NCBI GenBank assembly: GCA_028752905.1
Contig: JAQNBH010000003.1
Coordinates: 5,388,204-5,452,203 of the forward strand
Reading direction: 5' to 3'
DNA: 64,000 bases
From: Cladorhizidae sp. MBARI D1340-BT2
Taxonomy: Eukaryota; Porifera; Demospongiae; Poecilosclerida; Cladorhizidae
In this document: positions 32,195 through 43,330 of the stretch, one piece after another
How positions within the stretch are numbered: position 1 is the stretch's first letter
Layout: each line of letters opens with the position of its first letter
Position numbers and translations under genes: made by a program
The notes under the pieces: generated by a model
Told to the model about the DNA's origin: nothing
Database searches by the model: none
The model's input: the letters and a program-made list of their open reading frames with translations, nothing else

Positions 32195-35100
32195 TTATTC
32201 CTTTGCAGGAAATCCCAATCGTATGGGTGGCTTCACGTCTCGAGTAGAACGTCGAATAGAGCTCGGTTCAGGCTCATCAGCCAGTGGGGCCATGGTATCA
32301 GTAGAAATGTCACTTTGAGAGGTGCTTTCGGGATCCGTTGATGGCGACAGAGTGTATCTCTCATTTAACGGGCTTCTCGGACAAGGGGCCAAATCTCGGA
32401 GGGAAACAGTTGATTCCCGACCATCTTTGTAACGCACATGGGCATAAGTAGGATTGGCTCCTTGAAGATCCACTTGATCCACTAGTGGGTCATTCTTGTG
32501 CACTCGTACGAATCGGCGGAGCAAGACAGGACCTGGGGACATCAGCCACGAAGGCATTGAAGTTCCATGGCAAGATCGGCGCTGATACCCAAAGAATCGC
32601 TCGTGAGGTGTGGTGTTTGTGGACGTAGTGAGCAACGATCTGATTGAGTGTAAGGCACTAGGTAATGCTATTTCCCATTGGGAATCTGGTAGCCGAGCTG
32701 ACTTTAATGCAAGACGAACAGCTTTCCAGATGATTCCGTTATACCGTTCCACCTGGCCATTTCCTATCGGATGATAAGGCGTGGACTTGCTAGTAGCTAT
32801 TCCACGGGCTAAAAAGTAGTCTTTTAGTTCTTGTGACAGGAAAGAAGAGCCACGATCAGAATGAATATAACTAGGCAAACCACAAAGAGTGAATACCTGG
32901 TCAAGGCACTTTATGACAGTTGAGGAGCTCATGTTTGGGCAAGGGAATGCAAAAGGAAAACGTGAGTACTCGTCCACAACAGTGAGCATGTATATGTTGC
33001 GAGAGTCAGTAGGTAACGGTCCTTTGAAGTCCATACCGAGTCTCTCCATGGGTTGAGTCGCTTTGATCAAAGTTCCAGGAACCGGGCGGTAAAACTGAGG
33101 CTTCAGCTCTGCACATATTCTGCAACTCGAACATACTCTTTTCACGTCTTCAGTAGAGTATGGCAGATTCTTTGAGCGAACAAAATGCAGCATTCGAGTT
33201 ACTCCGGGGTGACACAAGGCAATGTGGATGTCATCCAAGTCAGATGACTGTATCGAAGATAGAAACGCCCGTGTAAAGGAATCTGGTGCCACATTGTCTT
33301 TGCCAGGACGGTACTTCACCGTGTAGGAGAATGAGGCCAATTCAAGTCTCCAGTCTTGTATTTTATTGTTCTTGACTTTCGAACGTTTCCTGCTATCAAA
33401 CATGAATGCCACCGAGCGTTGGTCAGTAATAAGAGTGAAATGGCGACACGAAAGTAAGTGTCGCCACTTGCGTACAGCCTCCATGATCGCCGTGGCTTCC
33501 TTCTCTATCGACGGATAGTGCAGTTCACTACTCTGTAGTGTCCTAGACATAAATGCGACTGGTCGTCCCCCTTGATTTAGCGTAGCAGAGATCGCAACTT
33601 CAGAGGCGTCACACTCTACAACAAATGGGCAGCTTTCGTCTATAGATTGAAGAGTAGCACCTTCGAGCTCCTTCTTAAGGAGATCAAAGGCTTTCAATGA
33701 AGGTGCGTCCAATGGAAAAGAGGTTACACTCATCAGAGGTTTTATTCTGTCAGAAAATTGTGGTATCCACTTCGCATAGTAAGCAAACATTCCTACAACT
33801 CGGCGAAGAGATCGCTTGTTAGTAGGAGGAGGAAATTCCTGAAGAGGACGGAGTCTTTCAGGATCAGGTTTGATGGTACTGTTGCCCACACAATACCCCA
33901 GGATGTTGATGACCTTCACGGATTTCACTGTCTTGCTTTGATTGAGGGTCAGGTTTCGACTTTGAACTGCATCTAGAAACTTCTGGACGTTGGTGTCATG
34001 CTCAGCTTGGTCCTTGCCTGCAACCGTTATGTTGTCCAGATAAGGAAAGGTGTCTTTGAGCCCTTCCTCTTCAACCATCTTATCCATGCTTCTCTGAAAG
34101 ACCGCGACACCATTGGTAACTCCGAAAGGGATACGACAAAAATGATAGAGTCTCCCATTCGCCTCAAAGCCGGTATACTTCATGTCCGATTCTTTTATTG
34201 GGACCTGATGGTAGGCACTCTTAAGATCGAATGTTGAAAACACCTTATAGTTGGCCAGGTTATTGACCAACTCATCAATTCGAGGAAGTGGGTATCCGTC
34301 GAGTTCAGTGTACAGGTTCACCGTCTGAGAATAGTCAATACAGAGCCTTTTTTTGTGCCGAAGTGAGGGATCTTTGACAACAACCACTTGTGCCCGCCAA
34401 GGTGATGTACTAGGCTCAATGATGTCCTCAGCTAGAAGCTGAGTAATTTCTTGGTGTATAAAGGCCTGATCATCCTTGCTAAAACGTCTCGACTTGGTTG
34501 CCACGGGTTTGCAGGAGGGGAGAAGATTTTCGAAGAGCGACGGTTCACCAAGTGAAGCTTCAGCAAGAGCACAAACTGACACTGAATTGGATATAATCAA
34601 ATCAGGTTTCGCACCTCCATAGTTGACAATGACTCTCTTGTGTTCCTTCTGGAAGTCTTGTCCAAGAATCATATCGCTACAGAGGTTTTCGAGAACACCA
34701 AGATGGGTAGCTGTATAGACATGATCGGTGGTGCTAATAACCACCAAACAGTGACCTAAGATACGGGTCTTTGCAGTAGTTAGAGCCAAGCTTATATCCT
34801 GTGATGAACGATGAACTTTGAGCTTCAGTTTCATAGCAACTCGTTCATTAATGAAACTATTGGTGCTTCCAGTATCAATCAAGGCTGAGAGATTTTGTCC
34901 TTGCACGGAGACATTTATAGAGGCTAGGGTCAAGCTTTTAGGACAGGCAGCCACAACTGAGCAAGCTGTAATTGCAGCTGATGTCATTTTGCTAGCTTTA
35001 TGGGTTTTCTTTGACCGACACACCCTTGCAAAGTGACCTTTTGTACCACAGTTACGACACTGTTCTTCTCGAGCGGGGCAGTCCTTCCTATAATGCATAG

Positions 35101-35770
35101 AACCTCCACAGAAGAAACAACTCTTCTTGTACTCACGCGTAGCGGCCGCAGCAAGGGAGGAGTCGACATCAACAGCTACTTGTCCATCGTCATCACCTTG
35201 AGAGGTGACCATTGCTGCAGCAGCTGTCTGAGTAATAGGTGTGGTATATGCTTCCGAGTTCTTCTGTGCCAAGTCTAGTGCATTTGCCTGATCAAATGCT
35301 GTTTTAAGATCCAACTGTTTGTTCTCCAGGAGGCGTTGTCGAATGAGTTGAGAAGAAAGTCCATTGATAAAGGTGTCTCTTATTAATTCTTCTCTGTATT
35401 GCTCTGCACTGACAGCTTTTATGTTGCAGTCTTTACTTAGCCTTTGAAGATCCTGCAGAAATTCCCTTAGAGTTTCACCTGACCTCTGTCTCCTGGTGGC
35501 CAGTAGATGCCTAGCAAATATCTCATTTGGCGTTTTTACATATAGTTGCGTCAGCGTTTCAACCGCAGCTTCATAATCATGGCAGTCCTCGATGTAATCG
35601 AAAACATTGTGCGATATGTAGTTGATCAGAGTCCTGAATTTGTTCGGGGCACGCTCCCTACATTCTTCGATGAAGTTTGTGAACGTCCTGTGCCAGTGCC
35701 TCCACTGTTTGGCAGCCAGCGGAGAATTCGGGTCTAGGTCCAGGCGCGAGGGCTTCAGTAGGGTGTCCAT
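32195..35770 (-). CDS. gag-pol: Element B Gag-Pol polyprotein
   Basis: A single 1191-codon frame starts at ATG 35770 (MDTLLKPSRLDL). The frame is also open upstream through the LTR. Gag is about 300 residues with two CCHC knuckles (CFFCGGSMHYRKDC and CRNCGTKGHFARVC). Next come protease (LIDTGSTNSFIN), reverse transcriptase with YLDN in place of YxDD, RNase H (VECDASE) and integrase with CSSCRICAEL, a MDFKGPLP Asp, SDRGSSF Asp and NGQVERYN Glu. No stop interrupts it. Gag and Pol in one frame means any ratio control must be post-translational or by another route. The YLDN variant is seen in other invertebrate Ty3 elements as far as I recall. Confidence 0.93.
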   Translation of the reverse strand: MDTLLKPSRLDLDPNSPLAAKQWRHWHRTFTNFIEECRERAPNKFRTLINYISHNVFDYIEDCHDYEAAVETLTQLYVKTPNEIFARHLLATRRQRSGETLREFLQDLQRLSKDCNIKAVSAEQYREELIRDTFINGLSSQLIRQRLLENKQLDLKTAFDQANALDLAQKNSEAYTTPITQTAAAAMVTSQGDDDGQVAVDVDSSLAAAATREYKKSCFFCGGSMHYRKDCPAREEQCRNCGTKGHFARVCRSKKTHKASKMTSAAITACSVVAACPKSLTLASINVSVQGQNLSALIDTGSTNSFINERVAMKLKLKVHRSSQDISLALTTAKTRILGHCLVVISTTDHVYTATHLGVLENLCSDMILGQDFQKEHKRVIVNYGGAKPDLIISNSVSVCALAEASLGEPSLFENLLPSCKPVATKSRRFSKDDQAFIHQEITQLLAEDIIEPSTSPWRAQVVVVKDPSLRHKKRLCIDYSQTVNLYTELDGYPLPRIDELVNNLANYKVFSTFDLKSAYHQVPIKESDMKYTGFEANGRLYHFCRIPFGVTNGVAVFQRSMDKMVEEEGLKDTFPYLDNITVAGKDQAEHDTNVQKFLDAVQSRNLTLNQSKTVKSVKVINILGYCVGNSTIKPDPERLRPLQEFPPPTNKRSLRRVVGMFAYYAKWIPQFSDRIKPLMSVTSFPLDAPSLKAFDLLKKELEGATLQSIDESCPFVVECDASEVAISATLNQGGRPVAFMSRTLQSSELHYPSIEKEATAIMEAVRKWRHLLSCRHFTLITDQRSVAFMFDSRKRSKVKNNKIQDWRLELASFSYTVKYRPGKDNVAPDSFTRAFLSSIQSSDLDDIHIALCHPGVTRMLHFVRSKNLPYSTEDVKRVCSSCRICAELKPQFYRPVPGTLIKATQPMERLGMDFKGPLPTDSRNIYMLTVVDEYSRFPFAFPCPNMSSSTVIKCLDQVFTLCGLPSYIHSDRGSSFLSQELKDYFLARGIATSKSTPYHPIGNGQVERYNGIIWKAVRLALKSARLPDSQWEIALPSALHSIRSLLTTSTNTTPHERFFGYQRRSCHGTSMPSWLMSPGPVLLRRFVRVHKNDPLVDQVDLQGANPTYAHVRYKDGRESTVSLRDLAPCPRSPLNERYTLSPSTDPESTSQSDISTDTMAPLADEPEPSSIRRSTRDVKPPIRLGFPAKE

Positions 35771-35785
35771 GTAAGTTGTATAAAT
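35771..35785 (-). other. Putative self-priming site of element B
   Basis: Immediately after the 5' LTR the minus strand reads ATTTATACAACTTAC. Fourteen of these bases are the exact complement of GTAAGTTGTATAAA inside the LTR, about 28 bases upstream. This replaces the usual tRNA-complementary site and is the arrangement expected of Tf1-type self-priming. Confidence 0.55.
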
Positions 35786-35958
35786 TGAAGTGACCAACAA
35801 TACGATATTTGGCTTTATACAACTTACAACAACACTACAACAAAAGACAACTGATAACAAGCAATGACTAACAACTAACAGAAAGAGTAGCGAGTTCACA
35901 GTCACGAGGTTTCGGGGTCACCTGATACCATGAATTAGCTAGTAGTACAAAGTTCACA
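35786..35958 (-). repeat. 5' LTR of element B
   Basis: 173 bp, beginning TGTGAACTTTG and ending GGTCACTTCA in element orientation. It contains GTAAGTTGTATAAAG, complementary to the sequence just downstream of the LTR. Confidence 0.9.
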
Positions 35959-36341
35959 TCACAATGTTGGCAACATCATTTGTTTCATCCCATAATAGTG
36001 AACAACTGAACACTCCGAATCTCACTTAGGATTGAACGCAATACTCGCAGGGCCATTAGCTCTATCAATTCGTTTTGAAACATAAAACTGTTCATTCTCT
36101 GCTCCATCCAGGAAGCTACTCTTTCATCATCACTACTACGAAGTTGAAGGAGCTGTGTGAAATTATCTTCTCCAACTGAACCGCGAAATGGTAGGCCTTG
36201 ACATGCAAGAAAACGAATATTTTGTAAGATTTTCATAAGCATAGCACGGTTGTTAGCCTTTTCTTCTTTCATCTTCATTGAAAGTAACTCACCCACATTG
36301 GATACTTCAGATGGAAGTTTTCCTTCCTGAACTTCCTTCAT
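35959..36341 (-). pseudogene. hAT/DUF4371 relic, upstream part
   Basis: The minus strand reads ILQNIRFLACQGLPFRGSVG and later FQNELIELMALRVLRSILSE. This is the conserved start of DUF4371/ZMYM1-like hAT proteins. The frame shifts by one base just before the expected DET-N-D catalytic motif (GATGAAACAAATGAT), giving a stop, and 30 bases later the LTR element interrupts it. Confidence 0.85.
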
Positions 36342-36621
36342 GTTGACCTCTCCCTATCTCTGACAACTATCTGAAAATTAGCAACTTTAATCTTGACACC
36401 ACACAATGTCAAAGTGGAAATAATCACTATGTTAAATTGAGTGTTAACTCTTAGCAAGATGCATCAGTAAGTGATAGTGTTGGATCATTCATCACTACTG
36501 TCATAATACATATGCTCATCTGTTATTCACCTGATCAGTGTTTTCATGTTGAAATGACATGCCTCTTCAAACAATAATTGTTTCCACCCCTAGACCTTTG
36601 ACCTCACAGCATTGTTGATAA

Positions 36622-36663
<42 letters not shown>

Positions 36664-37189
36664 AAAGACTTGATCGAGTGATAAATGAACAGTCATCTTC
36701 CAAAGTAGTGTGAGGCTGATGTGGAGAGGTGGTATATACTTCCTCGGCAAATCATATGATGCCACTCGTGTGTTGACTTAGTGATTTATTCTTCAAGACT
36801 ATCGATAAATTTTGGATAATGTGAATGTATAGGGTATGGACAGACGAAGCTATATAGCTTCCACATTTCGAAGCATCACACAAGCACACACTCCCATTTT
36901 CTGTCAGCTTGCAGCATATGAAGAATATGGACATGCTGTGGCTGTGCAAGAAAATGTGGAGATTACTTTATAGGAAGAAGAGGCTTAAAAGGATGAGTGC
37001 TGCCAACATGAACAGAACTTATGAATCCTCTCCCCAGGAACTAAATTTTCCTGCACCTTTTATTAATGTGTGTAATCTCATGGTTGATAAACTATTACTC
37101 AGATGGATTTGAACCCATAAGTATGTATTTACTGTCAGGGATCCCAACCCTGACTGAGCAGCTGCCTATACAACCGGCTGAGTGGAACA
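36342..37189. other. Unique sequence with a (GT)n microsatellite
   Basis: A run of about 25 GT dinucleotides lies at 36611-36661. No gene is supported. Confidence 0.7.
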
Positions 37190-37365
37190 AGTAAAACTAC
37201 AAGGAACTATTAAGAAAACATTAAAGCTACATGTGAAACTTACAAGGAACAATTAAGTAACATTAAAGCTACATTGAAACTACAAGGAACAATTAAGGAA
37301 CCATTAAAGCTACATTGAAACTACAAGGAACAATTAAGGAACCATTAAAGCTACATTCGTGTGTG
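37190..37365. repeat. About 41 bp tandem repeat
   Basis: Four imperfect units of gaaactacaaggaacaatta plus aggaaccattaaagctacatt. Confidence 0.9.
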
Positions 37366-38079
37366 CAAGATCTTGTGCAAAGATGACTTTGACTATAAAA
37401 GTGATGTATTGAATATTAGAGAGAAGAGTGACAGAGGGACAGAATTAGTCAGTCTAGTTAGCCTTTGAGTGAGAGCTAAGCTAGCAGCTAAGTTAACAGT
37501 ACTAACATTATTTGCATTGTTGTAAAGGACGGTACACCTCATTTGTGCCATTGTATTGTTAACTGTTAAATTCATTCTTAGGTGATACCTGTCTTCTTTT
37601 CGTAAGAGGGAAACAGCTACTAGTTGAGAGTAGGCTGATTTTGGCTAGGTTGAGATCTACAGCAGGAAGGCTGTAGATAAGACCTGGCGTCGGAGCAGGC
37701 TGTCCTTGTTGCCAGCAAGCTGATTGTGGCTGCTGGGAAAGGAAGTCGCGCTCACATTTACCATGGCAAGGAAAGTTTAAGATGTTGCTAATGCTGATAT
37801 TTACCCTCAGTGTGTATATACATTGCACTTCCAAACTCCATACTCCATATAAAAAAATGGCACTATACTAAGTTCCATATGCTTTTTTTTACCACCCTTG
37901 CAAATTATATGTGTACATCAAGTGAATTTTACACATAATATATGACCATATGGGAAGTGTTCAAATTACCTGAAAAAGTAAGTAAGGTCAGCAGTGATAT
38001 TATCTTGACCTGCAGTCTGTTTTGACAGCTCAGAGTGCTTCTTGTTGCCTATATGCTGTTTAACTTCATGGGAACAACT
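37366..38079. other. No supported gene
   Basis: Short frames occur on the minus strand but without a recognisable domain. Confidence 0.5.
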
Positions 38080-41000
38080 GAAGGTAAGATGTTGCAACAG
38101 ACAAATGAACCTCTCTATTGTTGCTGGGAATCACGTTGTATAGCTTCAATCATCCTGCCACTTAATGCTCTGTTAGTCCTCTTGGGCCAGTGGAGCAGCA
38201 ATTGCTGCAAGCCTCACCCAGAGATATAGTCATTTCATTCTCATTGCTACTCTCATGTATATAGCAGTATTCTTGCAATACCCTTTCCCTGAACTGCTGC
38301 TATATAACATGAGAAGAAATGACAAGGTGCCGAATTGTATGAAAAATGAGGACAATTAGCAATTATACCAAATGACCTGCAGTGGGCCTGGTGTGTGCTA
38401 TATGCTAAACAACTATCCTGCAGATTTTGGTAAAATGCTCTGGTCGACTCCCTCTTCCTCTCATGGTACAACATCCCACCACTCTGGAAAAAAATCCCTT
38501 CTTCCACATTCTAACTTCCCTGTACTCATATCCTCACCTGATGTATTACTATTACAGTGATGTAGTCCTCTAAAAACAACGGGAAAAAAGGGGGGGGGCT
38601 TGGGAGGTAAATATGAAGGGAATAAATTGAGACCATTGCTGTCTATTGCAAGGTGTAGCTATTGACATGTCGAAATAGTAAGTTTCAGGAGCCCATAAGA
38701 TATGACTAATTGAAATTCATTTGCAATATTAAATATAATAGAATTTTGTTTTGGAAAGCCCAAAATAGCGAATTTTATGTGTTTAGCCTCCATCCCTTTT
38801 ATTCGCTCAGATAAAGGCAAGGCGGTGATACTTCAATGAAGGCAATAAAAAAACCTTTTGCAGTTTCGAAGCATGTAGAGGGAAGCTCAGCTTCCCAGTT
38901 TATTGACAAGCCATCCCAGCACTACAATCCTGCTGCTGCCAAAGTCACCTAACTCTTCTGTAGACAGTAAAGCTCCTCATTACAGACATCCATTGAGGCA
39001 TCCAGACCTTTTCTCCCATCTCCAGGTCCATCCTTGATCCACACAGGCCTATATTGTAGTCTCTTTCTCATCTTTAGGCTCGTACATCTTGCTGCCCACC
39101 TTCCATTGGCTACCATGGTAACTGTTTCCCCATGACTGACGTCTCTTCCTCACTCCTCCCTCTCCAGAAGTGTGGCTTCTTCTACTCTGCACTGCTACTT
39201 CTGTGCTAATGTGGCAACAATCATTGCTTCCTCCACACCCTCTGTACACACTGTCCTCGGGTTAGACTGCAGGAGTGGGCCAATCCATGGACATCGGTCT
39301 CCAGAAGTCCTTGTACAGGCAAGCATTCTGACACTTGCATTGTGGTCTCCAGTCCATCCTCATCTCCACCAAGGGAGATAGCACTGTGTCCGTGTGCGCA
39401 TACCAAACTGCAACCACTTCTGCCTACAGTATACTCCTCAGTGGCACGGCACTATATTTACTTTTGACCATTGTTCTGGAACAGCCTGTATCCAAGGATC
39501 TCTTTCACTACTCTTCCTTCTACAATTCCCCATGCAGGTGGCTGCTTTCCCAGACACTGAAAAAAAGAGTAATATCGGGACAATGATCATTGCCATATGC
39601 TCAGTCTTTCCACAGTGGTAACATTTTATTGATGACCTCCTCCCATTCACAGGAGTTTGCTCTGCTCTGGTCAACCTCTTGGTGCAGCTTCTGGTCAGTT
39701 ATTCCTCGTTCCCACAGTTATGACATTACCTCTGAGTTTCCTGCATACTTTAACTTGCTAATGCTCTCTCTCTGGTTGGAAACCTGGTGCTCTACACTTA
39801 GCCAGCCAATGGTCATCAGCTAATGCCCAAGTGGCACTTTCCTGTCCTTGTTTCGCCCCCATTAACCCACATTCAGCAGCTCTGTAGCCATAGGGTTAAA
39901 GCTATTTCATAAGTATCTTCTATGAAACAAACTGCCATCTCTGCATACACCTCTTTTTCGTTCCTCCTTGTAGACATGAACTTTCATCACTCATCAGTAT
40001 GTCTCCTCTTAGATATTGTAGCAATGCAGTATAGCAGATATAATCTGCTCTATCTTCAGGACTCAAAGCTGCATAGGCCTGCTGGGCCTTTAGCTGCAGT
40101 GCCTGATCTAGAGCCTACCTAGCTTCATCAATTGTATTAACCCACAACATCATTTTAAATGTCATCAGATATAACTTTCAACTCTGTTAGATTTATTCAA
40201 CTTCAACTGACTTTGGTCTTCCCCTTGCTTCACTTGCTCCTCTTCTCTGGCTTTATTATACTTCAGCAATATCCTCATCATGTCCATCTGCCCATGCACT
40301 AGTTCCACCTACTGCCTATACTAAAAATTTTGCCTCTTTTTCTCTGCTAACAGCACCTCCATGCACCTAGCTTCTGGCTCATCCTTTCATCTCCCATCTT
40401 CTATACCAAACTCTGTCATTACCTCTCTGGTATATAGTTTATTCTTGCAGTTCCTGACATTGTAGGCATAAAAACTGACTCCTACGGCCTTACCAACATC
40501 ACCTACCAACATGTCCTGGACCAACTTGCACAACTTCCCAATAACCAGGTGTAGTTATTATAGAGTTGCAGACAAAATCACAGCACTTGAACAACACAAG
40601 CTAAAAGCACAGCAACCAAAAGAAAACAACCTTTTCGGCCTTAAAATCTGCGTACTATACCATTTTTCTAATGTCAATCACAATTACCACACATAGATGT
40701 TTAATTGCAGAATACAATTGCAACACCGCAGTGTAAGAATTCTTTGGTCCAACACTTATACATGAATGTGAGTAATTCATGATATCGAATGGATTTATAT
40801 GATACATGAATGTGATATATTTGTAAATTCATACTGCTTATATTTATGTCATAATTATCCAGTGAACCTAGTATATTTGCAAAACACAATCATGTTAATA
40901 TCGACAATGTTACTCAAAAGATTTTTCCCTCACGGCTATTGCTGATGTAGTTTGCACTGCCTACAAATAGATAGGAAAAAAATCTTGCCATTCAAGGAAG

Positions 41001-41502
41001 TCTTCCACTATCTTATCGAATTCTTTGGAGAAATAGAGATGAAGGGTATGTTTTCCTTCTTCCATCACTTCCAATCGACTACCTATCACATGTTCATGTG
41101 CATGCAAGGATGACCATCCTTTGCGTCGTGAATCAAAGTTTGACATTTGATTTTACTGAGTTCACCCATACAAATATCACGTCATTCATTGAATCTCTTG
41201 GTGGTTGCATCAATAATTCTTGTCCACATATGTTGAAAAGATGGCCCGTATATGCTATATACCTAGTATTCTAGCATCCCATTTTGATATGTCCCTCGCT
41301 TTTTCATATGCTATATCTTCCTCCCTTACAAAATCCTGGGAACTCCATGTCACCATTATCCTTATATTGTCAGGGAGCATGATTGCCAAATGGATTGCTG
41401 CTGGCCCTCCATTGCACCAGCCCAAGACAGAAAATGTTGGCAGATAGAGCCTCTGCATAAGAGCATTAGCATCCTTTGCATCTGTTACAAAATAGTTCGT
41501 AT
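38080..41502. repeat. 3.4 kb duplicated segment B
   Basis: This is the partner of 25738-29042. Homology starts at ctgaaggtaagatgttgcaa and ends at ctgttacaaaatagtt, where segment A switches to LINE sequence but B continues into the hydrolase N-terminal part. Confidence 0.9.
39049..39674 (-). pseudogene. Decayed zinc-knuckle-like region, copy B
   Basis: One minus-strand frame begins NGRRSSIKCYHCGKTEHMA, a C-x2-C-x4-H knuckle start whose last Cys is not found in frame. Other fragments (CGGSNDCCHISTEV, GDEDGLETT) follow in shifted frames. It parallels 26600-27330. The parent protein is not recognised. Confidence 0.3.
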
Positions 41503-41745
41503 CAAACCTTTCAGCAGGTCTAGAGGCACCATACCCTCGTGGATCAAATGACAACTTTAAGCCCACTTCCTTCTCTTCAAAGTATTCTAGCTGTGGTCCA
41601 AAGTTTGTCTTTGCCATTCCTAAAGCCCCTGAGATGCAGATAACAGGATGCTTACTACTCCCTCTAACTTCATAATAGAATTTCACACCATTGATAGGAG
41701 CTACTCTGCTTTGCCCATCTGTAACTATGGACTGCTTTCCGCGCT
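40961..41745 (-). pseudogene. BPHL-like alpha/beta hydrolase copy B
   Basis: The minus strand reads VAPINGVKFYYEVRG, then ICISGALGMAKTNFGPQLEY, FDPRGYGASRPAERF, TDAKDANALMQRL and LGWCNGGPAAI. This follows human BPHL closely. BPHL hydrolyses amino-acid esters and homocysteine thiolactone, with a Ser in GWSDGG; here that position is Cys. The 3' part keeps EEGKHTLHLYFSKEF (catalytic His), but the acid-residue segment is broken by indels (AKDGHP) relative to copy A. An early stop follows ISKWDARILGI unless a short intron starts there. It is probably a pseudogene, or a gene with very short introns. Confidence 0.7.
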
Positions 41746-42039
41746 TGTATTATTACGCATCGGGCATAGGTGTACTAGCTTAGAGAGACACACGGGCACA
41801 GCACATGACCGCACTTCATTAAGACAATGGTGGGAGAAGAGTAAATACTTATATGTTTAGGTCACATGTTTTTGGCACCTCCTCCACCCAACCATCGTCA
41901 TCCCCAAACAAACTCTTTGTAATGCATTATTTTGCTGTAATTATTTTGCTGTAATTATCATTAAAATAGTTAATTAAAGTGGTTGTTTTCTAGTAATCAT
42001 TGTTTGTACGTACTTACTTAGTGATGGCAGATCTAAAGG
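41746..42039. other. No supported feature
   Basis: AT-rich sequence without a gene or repeat I can support. Confidence 0.5.
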
Positions 42040-42300
42040 CAATTAAATTATTAAATATTAGAATACTAATTGTTGATCATAGTCGCTAGTATTAATGTCA
42101 TGACCCTTTACCACTTGTTGATCATAGTCGGTAGTAGTATATTATTAGTTGAGTGTCAAGACCCTTTACCATGTGTTCATCATAGGCGGCAGTATATTAG
42201 TTTAGTGCCATGACCCTTTACCACTTGTTGATCATAGTCGGCAGTATAATTATTAGTTTAGTGTCACAACCTTTACCACTTGTTGATCATATATAGTCGA
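42040..42300. repeat. About 58 bp tandem repeat
   Basis: Four imperfect units containing accacttgttgatcatagtc and ttagtttagtgtcatgaccc. Confidence 0.85.
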
Positions 42301-42659
42301 ATTGTGTGAGATGGCCTTTTTTTCAACACTCTACGATGAGGTGGTGATAAGAACTCTGCAATGCAGGTGCATGTGTGGGATGATTGCCGAGAAGAACCCA
42401 TTACAATTTTTTAGGTGTGCCTATTGGTCAGGTAATGCGAGAAAATATCAATTCATCATTGGCTTCCCAAGTGGGTGCCATAGTTGAATGTCGTTAGGTT
42501 CGAATCGCACGCAACCACTGCAGTAATGGGAAGGCACCTCTCTGTTCTGTTCGGAGTGAAACTTAAGCAGCCTGTGGTGTTTAGTCTCGGATGTGTTGGC
42601 CACCGAGCAAATCTCTGCCTTCTAGCTGGTGTAAACCAATAAATGTGGACGACTTCTCT

Positions 42660-43155
42660 GTTGATCTTTATTACTGTTTTGACAAAAGAGTGCAAAATGC
42701 AAGGAACAGTACCAAGAATTTCAAAAACTCCAACGCAAAGGTGAAGATTGCGAAACGCATTGGCTTATTCTGGATGGAGCAGGGGAACAAGTGCTTGACC
42801 AATGGGATGCTCTTTACGCATACTTCCACAAGGAAGCTGAGACTGATAATTCTGTTCGAGTAGCGAGGTAGGACAGTCATCCAAAGAGCCATCTGACCAA
42901 AAAGGTCGTGTTTCCTCCCCCCCCCTCGAGTATGCTTTCAGTCTAGTTCACCAATGCTGTCAGTTCTTTGAGGATGAAGTGAAGTGGCTGCTGAAAGAGT
43001 ATTTTCCGGCAAGGTTCCTCATTATCGAATCTGTCAGGTTAGCTGGCGACGATCTCACCAAAGTTAACCTCAATGGTTCCGGAATACAATTAGATGCAAA
43101 TACTGGAGACAAGATGTGGACATTAATTAGCGAAGAGGAAGTTTCCAGTAAAATA

Positions 43156-43160
<5 letters not shown>
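42660..43160 (+). pseudogene. hAT-derived coding remnant
   Basis: The plus strand reads EDCETHWLILDGAGEQVLDQ and WDALYAYFHKEAE, then a stop, and later MKWLLKEYFPARF and RLAGDDLTKVNL. This order (T-x-W-L, LDQWDAL-x-x-YF) is typical of a family of hAT transposase-derived proteins in animals. Stops and a shift show decay. A further piece may lie at 43770-43870 (TKNFSFSDHVLDDL). Confidence 0.55.
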
Positions 43161-43229
<69 letters not shown>

Positions 43230-43330
43230 TTGATGACGACGACGACAACGACGACGATGATGATGATGATGATAATAATAATAACATAATAATATTAATA
43301 ATAATAATAATAATAACAATAATAATAATG
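43157..43330. repeat. (TAA)n microsatellite with (GAC/GAT)n core
   Basis: Long AAT/TAA runs flank gacgacgacaacgacgacgatgatgat. Poly-Tyr and poly-Leu frames here are artefacts. 43510-43730 is further low-complexity A/T sequence. Confidence 0.98.

Larger units (their letters stand above)
31991..35958 (-). mobile_element. Ty3-type LTR retrotransposon B (two-knuckle Gag)
   Basis: Two 173 bp LTRs (31991-32163 and 35786-35958) enclose one long gag-pol frame. The element lies inside the hAT relic, with cacaatg on both sides (31984-31990 and 35960-35966, offset by one base) as the likely target duplication. No tRNA-like TGG primer site follows the 5' LTR. Instead a 15-base stretch complementary to the LTR itself is found. 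The LTRs differ by a 5 bp and a few small indels, so insertion is fairly recent. Confidence 0.92.
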
